Shown here piece by piece: positions 25,879 to 35,716 of a stretch of DNA of 52,548 nucleotides (its first letter is position 1; the number at the start of each line of letters is the position of its first letter). The position numbers were made by a program, and so were the translations under genes. Source of the stretch: Pseudomonadota bacterium (GTDB lineage Bacteria > Pseudomonadota > Gammaproteobacteria > JAADHS01); assembly GCA_021821045.1 (NCBI GenBank), contig JAKACW010000030.1, positions 1 to 52,548 on the forward strand, read 5' to 3'. The notes below the pieces were generated by a model that was not told the origin of the DNA, searched no databases, and saw nothing but the letters and a program-made list of their open reading frames with translations.

Positions 25879-27639
25879 ATGTCTCAGTCAACGACGAAAT
25901 TCATTCGCACAATGGTTCCCGGCGTGGCCTGGATCGGTTTGACGATCACCGCCGGAAACGCCTACGGGTTTTCGGGTGGAGTTGACGGCTATTCCGGCGC
26001 CCCGGGCGATGGACCCGATTGTACACAGGCGGCCTGTCACGTGATTGAAACGCCGCCCATTGCAGTGCCCATGGTGACCATCACCGGACCGATCGATGTT
26101 ATTGCCGGGTCGATGAACAATTATACAATTTCGGTGGAGGGCGGGCCCGGCATGACCGCGGGCATCGACGTTGCCGCGTCCGATGGGATGTTGGCTGTGC
26201 CGGCGGGAAACACCGATGTAAAGGACCTGAATGGCGAAATTGTTCATGCCGCGCCCATGACCATGACCGGCGGGGTTGCGACGTTTGCTTTCGATTGGAC
26301 CGCGCCAGCTGTGAACGGGACATATCACATTTACGGCGCCGGATTGTCATCGGATGACGGCGCGACTGCACCGGGCGTATCTAGCGATGGTACGGGGCTG
26401 GCCATGGTCACAATCAACGTCACTGGCGCGGCCAACCAGCCGCCTATGGCCAACATTACGGCGCCGGCCACGGCCGCCGAGGGCGTGAACGTGACGTTCG
26501 ACGGCAGCGGTTCGACGGATGCCGATGGAAGCATTGCGACCTATGAGTGGGATTTCGGCGACGGCACCACCGGCGCGGGAATGACGGTTTCGAATGCCTT
26601 CGCCGCCGGCACCTACACGGTGCAACTCACGGTGACGGATGACGCGGGCGCGACGGGCATGATCGGCGCCAACATAACAATCATACCGACCGGACAGCCT
26701 GTTCCCCCGACGGCGAACGCGGGCGGGCCGTACTCTGGGACGGTGGGGGCGCCGGTCAGCTTCGACGGATCCGCTTCATCCGATCCGGACGGAACCATCA
26801 TGTCTTACAGCTGGGACTTCGGCGATGGTAATACGGCGGCCGGCATGCAAGTGTCCAATACCTTCGCGAGTCCAGGACCCTATGCCGTTACTTTGACGGT
26901 GACCGACGATGCCGGCATGTCCGCCCAAGGAGTGACGACGGCGACCGTTACGCCCGCCGTTTCCGATCCCGCGCCCGGCGGCGGTGAAGCGTTATACGTT
27001 GCGTTGTGTGAGTCGTGCCACGGTCCCAACGGCGTCGGCGGACCCGATGGCGACGTGGTCGGCGCGTCTGCGACGGCGATTCTTGATGCCGGGGTCGCGT
27101 ACCCCGTGGAAATGGGTTTTGTGTCGGCCATGCCGGAGGCGGACATCATTGCAATTGCCGATTTTCTCAATCCGACGGCTGATGTTGGCGAGGGCGCGAC
27201 GCTCTATACCGCGATGTGCGAGTCATGCCACGGCCCCAACGGCGTCGGCGGGCCGGATGGAGATGTGGTGGGTGAATCGGCGGAGGACATTCTCGAGGCG
27301 GGCGAAGAGTATCCCGTCGAAATGGGTTTTGTCTTGACACTGCCGGAGGAGCAGGTGGCGGCAATGGGCGCTTTCCTGATTTCGCTGGCGGAGGTCGAAG
27401 AGGAAGAAGATGATGACGCGGCCCCAGCCGAGGTCGGCGGCAACCCCGCGCCGCGGCCCTCGTCGGGCGGCAACAACCGCGGCGGCAGTCGAGCCGGCGG
27501 AACCACGTCGACGACGTCCACGCCCGAGAAATCCTCAGCGGGCGGCGGTGCGGTGGATGCCGCGTTTCTCGTCCTCATTGGCGCGGCGGCGTGGATGGGA
27601 GCGGGATGCGGCCGACGGCGTCGACCAAGGATGGGTTAA
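25879..27639 (+). CDS. Secreted multidomain PKD / dihaem cytochrome c protein with GlyGly-CTERM-like tail
   Basis: 586 residues from ATG 25879 (GGGGGAAGACAGG upstream). Signal peptide to about residue 29. An N-terminal domain (30-185) begins GFSGGVDGYSGAPGDG and resembles the choice-of-anchor type domain that normally holds CxxCH; here it reads CTQAACH (C48-C53-H54, CX4CH). Two PKD domains follow (about 188-270 and 276-360, each with YxWDFGDG). Two near-identical mini cytochrome c domains come next, with CESCH at 377-381 and 447-451 and EMGF Met candidates at 412 and 482. After an acidic and then Ser/Gly/Thr-rich linker, the end is a hydrophobic helix (GGAVDAAFLVLIGAAAWMGA) with Arg-rich tail, like GlyGly-CTERM sorting signals processed by rhombosortase. 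Role in extracellular electron transfer is inferred. Confidence 0.8.
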   Translation: MSQSTTKFIRTMVPGVAWIGLTITAGNAYGFSGGVDGYSGAPGDGPDCTQAACHVIETPPIAVPMVTITGPIDVIAGSMNNYTISVEGGPGMTAGIDVAASDGMLAVPAGNTDVKDLNGEIVHAAPMTMTGGVATFAFDWTAPAVNGTYHIYGAGLSSDDGATAPGVSSDGTGLAMVTINVTGAANQPPMANITAPATAAEGVNVTFDGSGSTDADGSIATYEWDFGDGTTGAGMTVSNAFAAGTYTVQLTVTDDAGATGMIGANITIIPTGQPVPPTANAGGPYSGTVGAPVSFDGSASSDPDGTIMSYSWDFGDGNTAAGMQVSNTFASPGPYAVTLTVTDDAGMSAQGVTTATVTPAVSDPAPGGGEALYVALCESCHGPNGVGGPDGDVVGASATAILDAGVAYPVEMGFVSAMPEADIIAIADFLNPTADVGEGATLYTAMCESCHGPNGVGGPDGDVVGESAEDILEAGEEYPVEMGFVLTLPEEQVAAMGAFLISLAEVEEEEDDDAAPAEVGGNPAPRPSSGGNNRGGSRAGGTTSTTSTPEKSSAGGGAVDAAFLVLIGAAAWMGAGCGRRRRPRMG

Positions 27640-27644
27640 TCGTT

Positions 27645-27724
27645 GTGGGAGCGGATCATTCCGCGATTGAGTCGGGCGCTGACGAGGGTGCAGCCGAAGA
27701 ATCGCGGTAGGAAACCGCTCCCAC
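27645..27724. repeat. REP-like inverted repeat pair
   Basis: Facing arms GTGGGAGCGGATCATTCCGC and CGGTAGGAAACCGCTCCCAC with a longer centre than usual (80 bases total). It directly follows the cytochrome/PKD gene. Confidence 0.85.
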
Positions 27725-27727
27725 AAA

Positions 27728-27802
27728 ATCGCGGTAGTCGCTACGGGCATCCTGCCCTCGCGCGACTTTCGCACATTCATGTGCATCGGAAACCGCTCCC
27801 AC
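27728..27802. repeat. Long-form REP right half with two internal hairpins (copy J2)
   Basis: Begins ATCGCGGTAGTCGC and ends GAAACCGCTCCCAC. Internal hairpins at 27737-27766 (GTCGC/GCGAC, GGGCA/TGCCC) and 27771-27784 (GCACAT-TC-ATGTGC) have the same lengths and 4-base separation as in the copies at 7428 and 12000. Its left outer arm is shared with, or replaced by, the preceding pair. Confidence 0.85.
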
Positions 27803-27817
27803 AAATGGCGTTCGCTT

Positions 27818-27841
27818 GTGGGAGCGGATCATTCCGCGATC
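27818..27841 (+). repeat. Solitary REP-like arm
   Basis: GTGGGAGCGGATCATTCCGC then GATC, immediately before the 3' end of the HDOD gene, with no facing partner. Confidence 0.75.
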
Positions 27842-27869
27842 TGAATCGGCGACGACTCAGCCAGCCAGG

Positions 27870-28715
27870 TTAACTCGCCCCGCCAAGCAGCGCGTACACC
27901 GCTTTGATCTCGTGTTGAGCGTCTTTGAGGGCTTTAACGCTTTGCTGAGGCGTCAGTTGCAGCTTGTCGAAGATCGGCAAGTCGGTCCAATCCATTTTAC
28001 CCAGCCGATGTTCGGTTCCGAGGTGGCTGTGCAGATTGGCAACCATTACGACGTCGACGTAGTCGATATCGGACGCGAACCGATTCAAGTCCTCGTGTTC
28101 CGCGGCGACCACCGCCAGATTGGTCGGAAAATGCCAGGCTTCCATGATGAGCTTGCCGATCTCGCCATGCAGCCGGTCGATGACGCGCTGCAGCTTTTCC
28201 TTGTCTTGTACCAATTCGGGATGTTTCGCCGCGCGGGTCAGAATCGGCAGTGTCCCGATGTCGTGAATCAAGCCGGCCAGCATTGCTTCGTCGGAACGCA
28301 AATGGGGAAACAGTTTGGCCAGCGCGTGACTGAACGCCGCGACGCGAGTGCTGTGCTTCCAGACGTCCTGCAGCCAGGTTTTCATGACCGGGCTCATCTT
28401 AGGCTGATAGATGGTGCGCATGACCACGCAAGTCACCATGTTGCGCACTAAAGCCAAACCAAGGCGATTGACCGCCGCCCGAATATTGTCCACGGGCGCC
28501 ATGCCTGTGAACATGGCGCTATTGGCCACTTGCATCAAGCGCGAAGACAGGGCGGCGTCGGTGCTCAACACCTTGCCCACCTGGGTCATGGTGACGTCAG
28601 GGTCTTCAATCAGTTTGCGCACCCGCAACGCCACTTCCGGCAGCGTGGGGAACTCGAGTCTGTTCTTGGCAATGTCATCGATGAGCGAGTCGATGAACTG
28701 GGCTTCAGTGACCAT
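27870..28715 (-). CDS. HDOD domain signalling protein
   Basis: 281 residues, almost entirely an HDOD domain (about 18-215). Characteristic stretches include FPTLPEVALRVRKLIEDPD, LSSRLMQVANSAMF and the HD pair in AGLIHDIGTLPIL. HDOD proteins are cytoplasmic adaptors in bacterial signalling (motility, chemotaxis, virulence), usually without proven phosphodiesterase activity. No partner domain (GGDEF, EAL or receiver) is attached. It lies 34 bases downstream of ygfZ on the same strand and may be co-transcribed with it. Confidence 0.9.
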   Translation of the reverse strand: MVTEAQFIDSLIDDIAKNRLEFPTLPEVALRVRKLIEDPDVTMTQVGKVLSTDAALSSRLMQVANSAMFTGMAPVDNIRAAVNRLGLALVRNMVTCVVMRTIYQPKMSPVMKTWLQDVWKHSTRVAAFSHALAKLFPHLRSDEAMLAGLIHDIGTLPILTRAAKHPELVQDKEKLQRVIDRLHGEIGKLIMEAWHFPTNLAVVAAEHEDLNRFASDIDYVDVVMVANLHSHLGTEHRLGKMDWTDLPIFDKLQLTPQQSVKALKDAQHEIKAVYALLGGAS

Positions 28716-28749
28716 TACGGGGCTAAAACACCTTCGCGTGAGCGTTAGC

Positions 28750-29802
28750 CTAACTATCGACGGCGTAGGGCAAAGCCATGAGTTTTAACGGGGGACCGAT
28801 GGGGGCGGCGAGGGCCAGGGGTTCGTCGGCGCGGGCGATTTCCAGGACCGCGAGCATGGAAAACCCCTTGTCCTGTGCAGGGGCCGCGCAAACGATTTTG
28901 CCAACTTTCTGAGGCTCTTGGGCGTCGGTGGCCGTCCCGGCGGCGAGGAAAACGTCATCGCCCGGCGTTGGCCGTAACGACGTGTCGCTATGGGCGAGGT
29001 ACATGCGGCGTTTGAGTTTGCCCAGGTACTTGGTGCGGGCGACAATCTCCTGGCCCGGATAGCAGCCTTTGTTGAAGCTAATGCCACCGACGGATTGTAG
29101 GTTCAGCATTTGCGGGATGAATTCTTCCACCGTTGCGCCGGTGACGGTGGGCAAGCCGGCCAGGATATCAGTGAGCATCCAGGCATCCGCACCGACGGGC
29201 GTCGAATTCACGCTCAAACTGCTCCAGATCTTCTTGACGTCAGCGGCGTCCCCGACGATTTCAAAGCGCGGCGTCATGCCGGGCAGGCGAACGACCGTGA
29301 CATTCTGCGTTTGGGTGACCTGGTTGTCTGCTTCGGGAACGCTGCTTACGCGCGCGAGATCGCTCGCAATCTTGGGTCCGCCGACGCCGACTCTGACCAA
29401 GGTTTCGCTGGCGTCTTCGAGTGTCACTTTGGCGTTCAGGGCATACATTCGCAAGCGCTTGATGATCGGCTCGACACGATCCCGCGGCAACGACAGATAA
29501 TAAGTCTCGCCGCGCTTGAACAGGCGCAGAATAGCGAGAAGACGGCCTTGAGGCGTGCAGTATCCGTTCACTTGGCTGAGTTCGGGCGTGACCTTCAACA
29601 CATCGTTGGTGAACTGGCCCATCAAGTGTTTTTGCGCATCCGCGCCGTGAACTGCAATTAAACCTTCGTGGGACAGGTCGGCCAAAATCCCCCCGGCATT
29701 GACCACGCGGCGTTCTCGCGTCGGATTGCCGAAACTGACTACGTTGCCGTCTTCGATTACGGCACCTGCATCGGTGAGAAAGACGCGCCAATCATCACGC
29801 AT
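28750..29802 (-). CDS. ygfZ: YgfZ/CAF17 folate-binding Fe-S cluster maintenance protein
   Basis: 350 residues. A GcvT-like fold with the family signature KGCYPGQEIVAR (reactive Cys). YgfZ uses tetrahydrofolate and helps repair or assemble [4Fe-4S] enzymes such as MiaB and, in mitochondria, succinate dehydrogenase. The ATG at 29802 is chosen because GGAG lies at correct spacing; an upstream ATG at 29823 has none. It is divergent from sdhC, which fits a role in serving the Fe-S subunit SdhB. Confidence 0.93.
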   Translation of the reverse strand: MRDDWRVFLTDAGAVIEDGNVVSFGNPTRERRVVNAGGILADLSHEGLIAVHGADAQKHLMGQFTNDVLKVTPELSQVNGYCTPQGRLLAILRLFKRGETYYLSLPRDRVEPIIKRLRMYALNAKVTLEDASETLVRVGVGGPKIASDLARVSSVPEADNQVTQTQNVTVVRLPGMTPRFEIVGDAADVKKIWSSLSVNSTPVGADAWMLTDILAGLPTVTGATVEEFIPQMLNLQSVGGISFNKGCYPGQEIVARTKYLGKLKRRMYLAHSDTSLRPTPGDDVFLAAGTATDAQEPQKVGKIVCAAPAQDKGFSMLAVLEIARADEPLALAAPIGPPLKLMALPYAVDS

Positions 29803-29965
29803 TGTTGAACTCCATATCGCCATAAACGGGAAAGTCGTCGCCGGGGGATTTTACCAGAGCGCGCCGGGGCAAATTCCGCAATATTTCGTTCCGGCACTAT
29901 CGGGCGCGACAACGATGCGTTGCGCGACTGGACTAACCAGGCAAAATCGTTACACTTACTCACAT

Positions 29966-30346
29966 ATGGCATGGCGACAGGGACGTCCAGTCTTCCTCGA
30001 TCTGCGGCAAATCAAAATGCCGGTCACCGCCATCGTCTCCATCCTGCACCGGATCAGCGGCGTGCTGATGTTTCTGGCCTTGCCATGGTCCGTTTATCTG
30101 CTCGATCGTTCGCTGACCTCGCCGGCCGGTTTTGCCGAAGTCAGCGCGTTTTTTGATCGCCCGTTGGTCAAGCTGGCGGCTTTCGTGTTGTTGTGGTCGT
30201 TGCTGCATCATGCGGCGGCCGGCGTGCGTTATCTATTGATTGATTTCGATATCGGCATCGAGATCGAAGCCGCGCGGCGTAGTGCGCGGGCGGTGACGTG
30301 GTCCGCGGCCATTGCCGCCATTTTGGCCGGACTGGTGCTGCTATGA
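29966..30346 (+). CDS. sdhC: Succinate dehydrogenase cytochrome b556 subunit
   Basis: 126 residues with three membrane helices. The SILHRISG motif (25-32) supplies the quinone-site Ser25 and Arg29, and LLHHAAAGVRYLLID contains the haem b ligand (H81 or H82). It anchors SdhAB in the inner membrane with SdhD. A longer open frame extends upstream to 29699 but is not SdhC-like. Its TGA overlaps the ATG of sdhD. Confidence 0.93.
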   Translation: MAWRQGRPVFLDLRQIKMPVTAIVSILHRISGVLMFLALPWSVYLLDRSLTSPAGFAEVSAFFDRPLVKLAAFVLLWSLLHHAAAGVRYLLIDFDIGIEIEAARRSARAVTWSAAIAAILAGLVLL

Positions 30347-30681
30347 ACTGGCGCGCGCAAGGCTTTCGCGCGTGGCTGCTGCAGCGGTTGACCGCCGTTT
30401 ACATTCTGGCGTTCCTAGTGATCTTCTTGATCTTGCTGGCGGCCAACAATCCGGTCGGCTACGCGGCGTGGCGCAACATGATGGGCAACGCCATGACGGC
30501 GGTATTCACGGCGATCTTTTTTCTCGCCGTGATCTTTCACGGTTGGGTGGGCATTCGCGACGTGCTCATTGACTACGTGCATAACGTGGCGCTGCGTTTC
30601 TCGGCGTTGGTTTTGGTTGCCTTGGCGCTGTTGGTCATGGCCCTTTGGATGTTGCGCACACTGCTGGTGGTTGCACTATGA
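30343..30681 (+). CDS. sdhD: Succinate dehydrogenase membrane anchor subunit
   Basis: 112 residues, three membrane helices. AVIFHGWVGIRDVLIDYVH carries the second haem ligand (H66) and the conserved R-D-x4-D-Y pattern for quinone binding. ATGA overlaps link it with sdhC upstream and sdhA downstream, so the subunits are translationally coupled. Confidence 0.93.
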   Translation: MNWRAQGFRAWLLQRLTAVYILAFLVIFLILLAANNPVGYAAWRNMMGNAMTAVFTAIFFLAVIFHGWVGIRDVLIDYVHNVALRFSALVLVALALLVMALWMLRTLLVVAL

Positions 30682-32456
30682 GTTCAATTCGTAAGGGGCT
30701 CGCCAAACGCAAATTCGATGCCCTGGTGATCGGCGCGGGCGGCGGCGGATTGCGCGCGGCGCTGCAGTTGGCACGAGCGGAAGCCAACGTGGCGGTGGTG
30801 TCCAAGGTGTTCCCGACCCGGTCCCACACCGTGGCCGCGCAAGGCGGGATCAATGCCGCGCTGGCCAATGTATTGCCGGACAACTGGCATTGGCACATGT
30901 ACGACACCGTCAAGGGCAGCGACTTCCTCGGGGATCAAGATGCCATTGAATATATGTGCCGCGCCGCCGGGCATATCGTGGTGGAACTCGAACACATCGG
31001 CGTGCCGTTCTCGCGGCTCGACAACGGCAAGATTTACCAGCGACCTTTCGGCGGCCAAAGCCAAAACTTCGGTGGCGAACAGGCGGCGCGCACCTGCGCC
31101 GCGGCGGATCGCACCGGCCACGCGCTGCTGCACAGTTTGTATCAGCAGAATATTCGCGCCAAGACTCATTTCTTCGATGAATTCTTTGCCATTGATTTGG
31201 TTAAGGACGACGACGGCTACGTGCTCGGCGCCTTGGTGTTGGAGATCGAAACGGGCGAACCGCTGTTGATCGAAGCCAAGACCACCCTGCTGGCCACCGG
31301 CGGCGTGGGGCAGATTTACCGCACCAACACCAACGCGCGCATCAACACGGGCGACGGCATGGGCATGGCCCTGCGGGCGGGCATACCGCTTGAAGACATG
31401 GAATTCTTCCAGTTTCATCCGACCGGCATCGCCGGCAAGGGTATGTTGATCACCGAAGGTGCTCGTGGGGAAGGCGGCTATTTGGTTAATAAGGATGGCG
31501 AGCGTTTCATGGAGCGCTATGCGCCCAACGCCAAGGATCTGGCCAGCCGCGACGTCGTTTCCCGAGCCATTTATGAAGAAGTGCGCGATGGCCGCGGTTG
31601 CGGACCGAACGCGGACTACGTTTTTCTCAAGCTCGATCACTTGGGATCGGATGTGATCAAGAAGCGCCTGCCCGGCATTCGCGACACTATCATGACCTTT
31701 CTGGGCATCGATCCCATCGAATCGCCGGTGCCGGTGTATCCGACGGTGCATTACACCATGGGCGGCATTCCCACCAATCGCTACGGTCAGGTTGTGGTCC
31801 CGTTGGCTCAGAGTCCGGAAGAACCCATTCCCGGGCTGTACGCGGTGGGGGAATGCGCTTGCGTGTCCGTTCACGGTGCCAATCGGCTGGGCGGCAATTC
31901 ACTATTGGATATCGTTGTGTTCGGTCGCGCGGCGGGGAACCACATCATTGAGTTCTTGAAGGAGAATCGCTATCACCGCCCCATGCATCAAGCCGGCGTC
32001 GATCAGGCCATGGCGCGCTTAACCCGCTGGGAGCAGAAGGGTGACGGCGACACGGTGGATGGTTTGCGCCGCGACATGCAGACAACCATGGAGAAGTATT
32101 GCGGCGTGTTCCGAACGGAGGAATTGCTCAAGGAAGGGGTGGCGAAGATCATCGAGATTCAAAACCGCCTGCCCGACGTGCGACTGCGCGATCACAGCAA
32201 AGTGTTCAACACCGCCCGCATCGAAGCGCTAGAACTGGAAAATCTGATCGAGGTGAGCGTGGCGACGGTGTGTTCCGCCCTGGCGCGCCAGGAGAGTCGC
32301 GGCGCCCATTCCCGTATCGATTATCCCGACCGGGACGACGAGCATTGGATGAAGCACACGCTGTTTTTCCGGGAAGGTCGCCGCCTGGACTACAAGCCGG
32401 TGCGAACCAAGCCGCTAACGGTTGAGTCGTTTCCGCCGAAAAAGAGAGTGTACTAA
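30678..32456 (+). CDS. sdhA: Succinate dehydrogenase flavoprotein subunit
   Basis: 592 residues. Dinucleotide-binding [11 protein letters not shown], and [14 protein letters not shown] containing the His that covalently binds FAD. The active-site region [21 protein letters not shown] and the C-terminal [17 protein letters not shown] are intact. It oxidises succinate to fumarate in the TCA cycle and passes electrons to SdhB. Start at ATG 30678, overlapping the sdhD stop. Confidence 0.97.
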   Translation: MSSIRKGLAKRKFDALVIGAGGGGLRAALQLARAEANVAVVSKVFPTRSHTVAAQGGINAALANVLPDNWHWHMYDTVKGSDFLGDQDAIEYMCRAAGHIVVELEHIGVPFSRLDNGKIYQRPFGGQSQNFGGEQAARTCAAADRTGHALLHSLYQQNIRAKTHFFDEFFAIDLVKDDDGYVLGALVLEIETGEPLLIEAKTTLLATGGVGQIYRTNTNARINTGDGMGMALRAGIPLEDMEFFQFHPTGIAGKGMLITEGARGEGGYLVNKDGERFMERYAPNAKDLASRDVVSRAIYEEVRDGRGCGPNADYVFLKLDHLGSDVIKKRLPGIRDTIMTFLGIDPIESPVPVYPTVHYTMGGIPTNRYGQVVVPLAQSPEEPIPGLYAVGECACVSVHGANRLGGNSLLDIVVFGRAAGNHIIEFLKENRYHRPMHQAGVDQAMARLTRWEQKGDGDTVDGLRRDMQTTMEKYCGVFRTEELLKEGVAKIIEIQNRLPDVRLRDHSKVFNTARIEALELENLIEVSVATVCSALARQESRGAHSRIDYPDRDDEHWMKHTLFFREGRRLDYKPVRTKPLTVESFPPKKRVY

Positions 32457-32473
32457 GGCGAGGGACCGCAGCC

Positions 32474-33169
32474 ATGCTATTTCGAATCTATCGCTACAAT
32501 CCTGAGACCGACAAAGCGCCGTACATGCAGGAGTACGACCTAAAGGACGCCCATCCCGAGATGCGTTTGCTCGATGCGTTGATTCGGATCAAGGCGCAAG
32601 ACGAATCCCTGTCGTTTCGCCGCTCCTGCGGCGAGGGCGTGTGCGGCTCCGACGGCATGAACATCAACGGCCGCAACGGACTGGCCTGCGTCACACCGCT
32701 GTCGGCGCTCAAGGAACCCATCGAAATTCGACCGCTGCCCGGCTTGCCCGTCATTCGCGATCTGGTGGTGGACATGGAGCAGTTCTATCATCAGTATCGT
32801 TCGGTCAAGCCGTATCTGATCGTGCACGATCCCGAGCCGGAAACCGAGTATCTGCAATCGCCTCAGGATCGGGACAAGCTGGATGGATTGTATGAATGCA
32901 TCCTGTGCGCCTGCTGTTCCACGGCATGTCCGTCGTTCTGGTGGAACCCGGATTATTTCCGCGGTCCGGCGGCGTTGTTGCAGGCTTGGCGTTTTCTCGT
33001 CGACAGTCGCGATCAAGCCACGGCCGAGCGGCTCGAGGGTCTGGAAGGTCCCTATCGACTGTTCCGCTGTCACACCATTATGAATTGCGCCGATGTTTGC
33101 CCGAAAGGTCTTAGCCCCACCAAGGCCATCGGCAACATCAAGAAAATGATGCTTGAGCAAATGACATGA
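32474..33169 (+). CDS. sdhB: Succinate dehydrogenase iron-sulfur subunit
   Basis: 231 residues. The three clusters are all accounted for: [2Fe-2S] in [21 protein letters not shown] (split here, about 55-76), [4Fe-4S] in [12 protein letters not shown] and [3Fe-4S] in [14 protein letters not shown]. It connects SdhA with the membrane quinone site. An 18-base gap follows sdhA, and its stop overlaps the sdhE start. Confidence 0.97.
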   Translation: MLFRIYRYNPETDKAPYMQEYDLKDAHPEMRLLDALIRIKAQDESLSFRRSCGEGVCGSDGMNINGRNGLACVTPLSALKEPIEIRPLPGLPVIRDLVVDMEQFYHQYRSVKPYLIVHDPEPETEYLQSPQDRDKLDGLYECILCACCSTACPSFWWNPDYFRGPAALLQAWRFLVDSRDQATAERLEGLEGPYRLFRCHTIMNCADVCPKGLSPTKAIGNIKKMMLEQMT

Positions 33170-33453
33170 GCGGCCTGGAGCCAGCGAACTCGTCGGCGAA
33201 CTTGGCCGCGGGCGAAGCGCAGCGGCGTTTGCATTGGCGTTGCCGGCGGGGCATGCTCGAACTCGATTTGCTGCTGCAAGGGTTTCTCGACGGCGGCTAT
33301 GCCCGGCTGGACGAGCGCCGACGTGCCGGTTTCGTCGAGCTGCTGGAGTATCCGGATCAAATGCTGCTGGAGTATCTATTGGGCCGTATGGAGCCGGTCG
33401 ATCCCGTGATTGCCGATGTCGTGGCAGAAATACGCCGCTCCGCTCATTCTTGA
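33166..33453 (+). CDS. sdhE: SdhE FAD assembly factor
   Basis: 95 residues. RGMLELD (28-34) is the conserved RGxxE surface needed for binding SdhA and promoting covalent FAD attachment. Its ATGA overlaps the sdhB stop, so the assembly factor is made with its client. In E. coli it is separate from the sdh operon; here it is directly appended. Confidence 0.92.
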   Translation: MSGLEPANSSANLAAGEAQRRLHWRCRRGMLELDLLLQGFLDGGYARLDERRRAGFVELLEYPDQMLLEYLLGRMEPVDPVIADVVAEIRRSAHS

Positions 33454-33856
33454 GGTTGAGCCTTCACGCAAAGTGCGCCGGTTGATGCTGGCCGCGCTCG
33501 TGGCGACGCTGCTGTTGATTCTATTCTTGCCCGTGCCGTGGTACCTGCAAGTCGCGTTGCTCGGCGCCGTTGCCGCTTATGGCGCGTACGAGTGGCGGCG
33601 AGTCGCGCGCGATGCTCGCCCCGATCGCGTTGCGCGAATCGTCTGGGATGCGGCTGACATTTGGCGGCTGCACTGCGCGGACGGCCACGAGGCGGATGCC
33701 ACGCTGCTGCCCGATACGTTTATTCAAACATTCGTCGTCATCCTGCAACTTCGCCGCGCCGATACGGGCCGGCGTTTTAGTCATGTTCTCACGGACGACA
33801 ACTGCGATCTGGAGACGCTAAGGCGTTTGCGCGTGCGTCTGAGGCACGCAGGTTAA
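33416..33856 (+). CDS. ygfX: YgfX/CptA family membrane protein
   Basis: 146 residues. Two N-terminal membrane helices ([16 protein letters not shown] and [17 protein letters not shown]) are followed by a small cytoplasmic beta domain. YgfX is the usual neighbour of SdhE; E. coli YgfX was reported as a membrane toxin acting on MreB/FtsZ with YgfY(SdhE) as partner, though that is disputed. The ATG at 33416 lies inside sdhE (38-base overlap); a TTG at 33410 is also possible. Its TAA overlaps the stop of the convergent nadB. Confidence 0.82.
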   Translation: MSWQKYAAPLILEVEPSRKVRRLMLAALVATLLLILFLPVPWYLQVALLGAVAAYGAYEWRRVARDARPDRVARIVWDAADIWRLHCADGHEADATLLPDTFIQTFVVILQLRRADTGRRFSHVLTDDNCDLETLRRLRVRLRHAG

Positions 33857-35514
33857 ACCACCCTCAACCGCGGCTCGCCGATTTGGATTTCGTCACTGGC
33901 CGCTTCGTGATGGTTGGGCGGAACAACAATTGTGTTGCTTGGCGCTGCGGAGTTATCCGGCTCGGGAAAGTCCCGCGTGAAATGCAGGCCGCGACTTTCC
34001 TTGCGCGATAACGCCGAACGTACAATGAGGTCGGCGACCAACGTGAGATTGCGCAGTTCGATGAGGTCGTTGGAAATCGTGTACGTCGCGTAATACTCTT
34101 CGGCTTCCTTGAGCAGCAGGTCGACACGACGTTGAGCTTTCAGCAAGCGCTTGGTCGTGCGCACGATGCCCACATAGTCCCACATTACCCGGCGCAGTTC
34201 GTCCCAGTTGTGGTGAACGACGATTTCCTCGCTGGGTTCGCTGACGCGGCTTTCGTCCCACAGCGGCAACGTCGGCGGCGGAGCCGTTTGCTCGAGGTAG
34301 GCGCTCATGTCCCGCGCCGCCGCCATGCCGAATACAAGACACTCCAGCAACGAGTTGCTCGCCATGCGGTTGGCGCCGTGAAAGCCGGTGCACGCCGTTT
34401 CGCCGATGGCCCACAGCCCGGGCAGATCGGTGCGGCCGCGCAAGTCCGTCATGATGCCGCCGCAGGTGTAATGGGCCGCCGGCACGACGGGAATGGGCTG
34501 CTGAGTCATGTCGAAGCCGAACTCGAGACAGCGCTGGTATACGGTTGGAAAGTGCTGGGTGATGAACGCCGCCGGCTTGTGGCTGATGTCGAGATAGACA
34601 CAAGCGATGCCCAGGCGCTTCATTTCGAAGTCGATGGCGCGGGCCACGATGTCCCGGGGCGCAAGCTCGGCGCGCGGATCGTACTTGGACATGAATCGAC
34701 TGCCATCGGGCAAGAGTAACTTGCCGCCTTCGCCGCGTACCGCCTCGGTAATCAAGAAGGACTTGGCTTCCGGGTGGTAGAGGCAGGTGGGATGGAACTG
34801 CACGAATTCCATGTTGGCGACGCGGCAGCCGGCCCGCCACGCCATGGCGATGCCATCGCCGGTGGCCACGTCGGGGTTGCTGGTGTAGAGATAGGTTTTC
34901 CCGGCGCCGCCGGTCGCCAGCACAACCGCCGCCGCGCGGAAGGTATCGACGACGGCTGTCTGCTTATTGAATACATAGGCGCCCAAGCAGCGGTTGGGCT
35001 GCATGCCGAGCTTTGCCCCGGTGATCAGATCGACCGCGATATGGTGTTCGAACACATCGATATTGGGATGCTCGTGAATGCGGTCCTCGAGTGTGCTTTC
35101 AATGGCCGAACCCGTGGCATCGGCGGCGTGAATAACCCGACGATGACTGTGTCCTCCCTCGCGAGTGAGGTGGTAGTCGAGGCGTCCGTCCGGTCGAGTC
35201 TCCTGGGTAAACGGCACACCGCAATCGATCAGCCATTGCACCGCATTGCGGCCATTCTCGACCACGAATCGCACTGTGTCCGGATTACACAAACCAGCCC
35301 CGGACGACAGCGTGTCGGCAATGTGGGACTCTTCCGAATCGCTTTTGTCCAGCACGGCCGAGACGCCGCCTTGAGCGTAACGCGTCGCGCCTTCACCCAG
35401 CGGTCCTTTTGTGATCAAGGCGATACGCTTGCTGGTTGCCAAGTGCAACGCCAGCGTCAATCCGGCGGCGCCGCCACCGATGACCAGCACATCATATTGG
35501 TATTGGGCTGACAC
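33853..35514 (-). CDS. nadB: L-aspartate oxidase
   Basis: 553 residues. An FAD-binding [14 protein letters not shown], the family sequence [11 protein letters not shown], active-site [18 protein letters not shown] and [17 protein letters not shown]. NadB oxidises aspartate to iminoaspartate for NadA. It is about 18 kb from nadA. The divergent arrangement with rpoE matches Pseudomonas. No NrtR-type palindrome was seen upstream. Confidence 0.96.
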   Translation of the reverse strand: MSAQYQYDVLVIGGGAAGLTLALHLATSKRIALITKGPLGEGATRYAQGGVSAVLDKSDSEESHIADTLSSGAGLCNPDTVRFVVENGRNAVQWLIDCGVPFTQETRPDGRLDYHLTREGGHSHRRVIHAADATGSAIESTLEDRIHEHPNIDVFEHHIAVDLITGAKLGMQPNRCLGAYVFNKQTAVVDTFRAAAVVLATGGAGKTYLYTSNPDVATGDGIAMAWRAGCRVANMEFVQFHPTCLYHPEAKSFLITEAVRGEGGKLLLPDGSRFMSKYDPRAELAPRDIVARAIDFEMKRLGIACVYLDISHKPAAFITQHFPTVYQRCLEFGFDMTQQPIPVVPAAHYTCGGIMTDLRGRTDLPGLWAIGETACTGFHGANRMASNSLLECLVFGMAAARDMSAYLEQTAPPPTLPLWDESRVSEPSEEIVVHHNWDELRRVMWDYVGIVRTTKRLLKAQRRVDLLLKEAEEYYATYTISNDLIELRNLTLVADLIVRSALSRKESRGLHFTRDFPEPDNSAAPSNTIVVPPNHHEAASDEIQIGEPRLRVV

Positions 35515-35637
35515 GTTTCGAGTATAATGGACGCCGCGATGCGGTTTTAGACTTGGTCCAATTGAGCGCGTTCCGACTAAGACCGCTCACCCAGGAAAAT
35601 TTGATCACAGAATAGTAGCTTTTTTCAGACGAAATGC

Positions 35638-35663
35638 GAACTAATCCAACCATGGACGGTCTA
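35638..35663 (+). promoter_or_regulatory. Sigma-E-type promoter of the rpoE operon
   Basis: GAACTA (35638-35643), a 16-base spacer, and TCTA (35660-35663) fit the RpoE/AlgU consensus GAACTT-N16-TCTGA. It lies 53 bases before the rpoE start and implies positive autoregulation. A TATAAT at 35523-35528 could be part of a second, housekeeping promoter but lacks a clear -35. Confidence 0.72.
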
Positions 35664-35716
35664 TCCCAGCAACACTTGTTTGCCGGCTTCGCTCGCGCAC
35701 GAGGGGGCCGTTCCCA

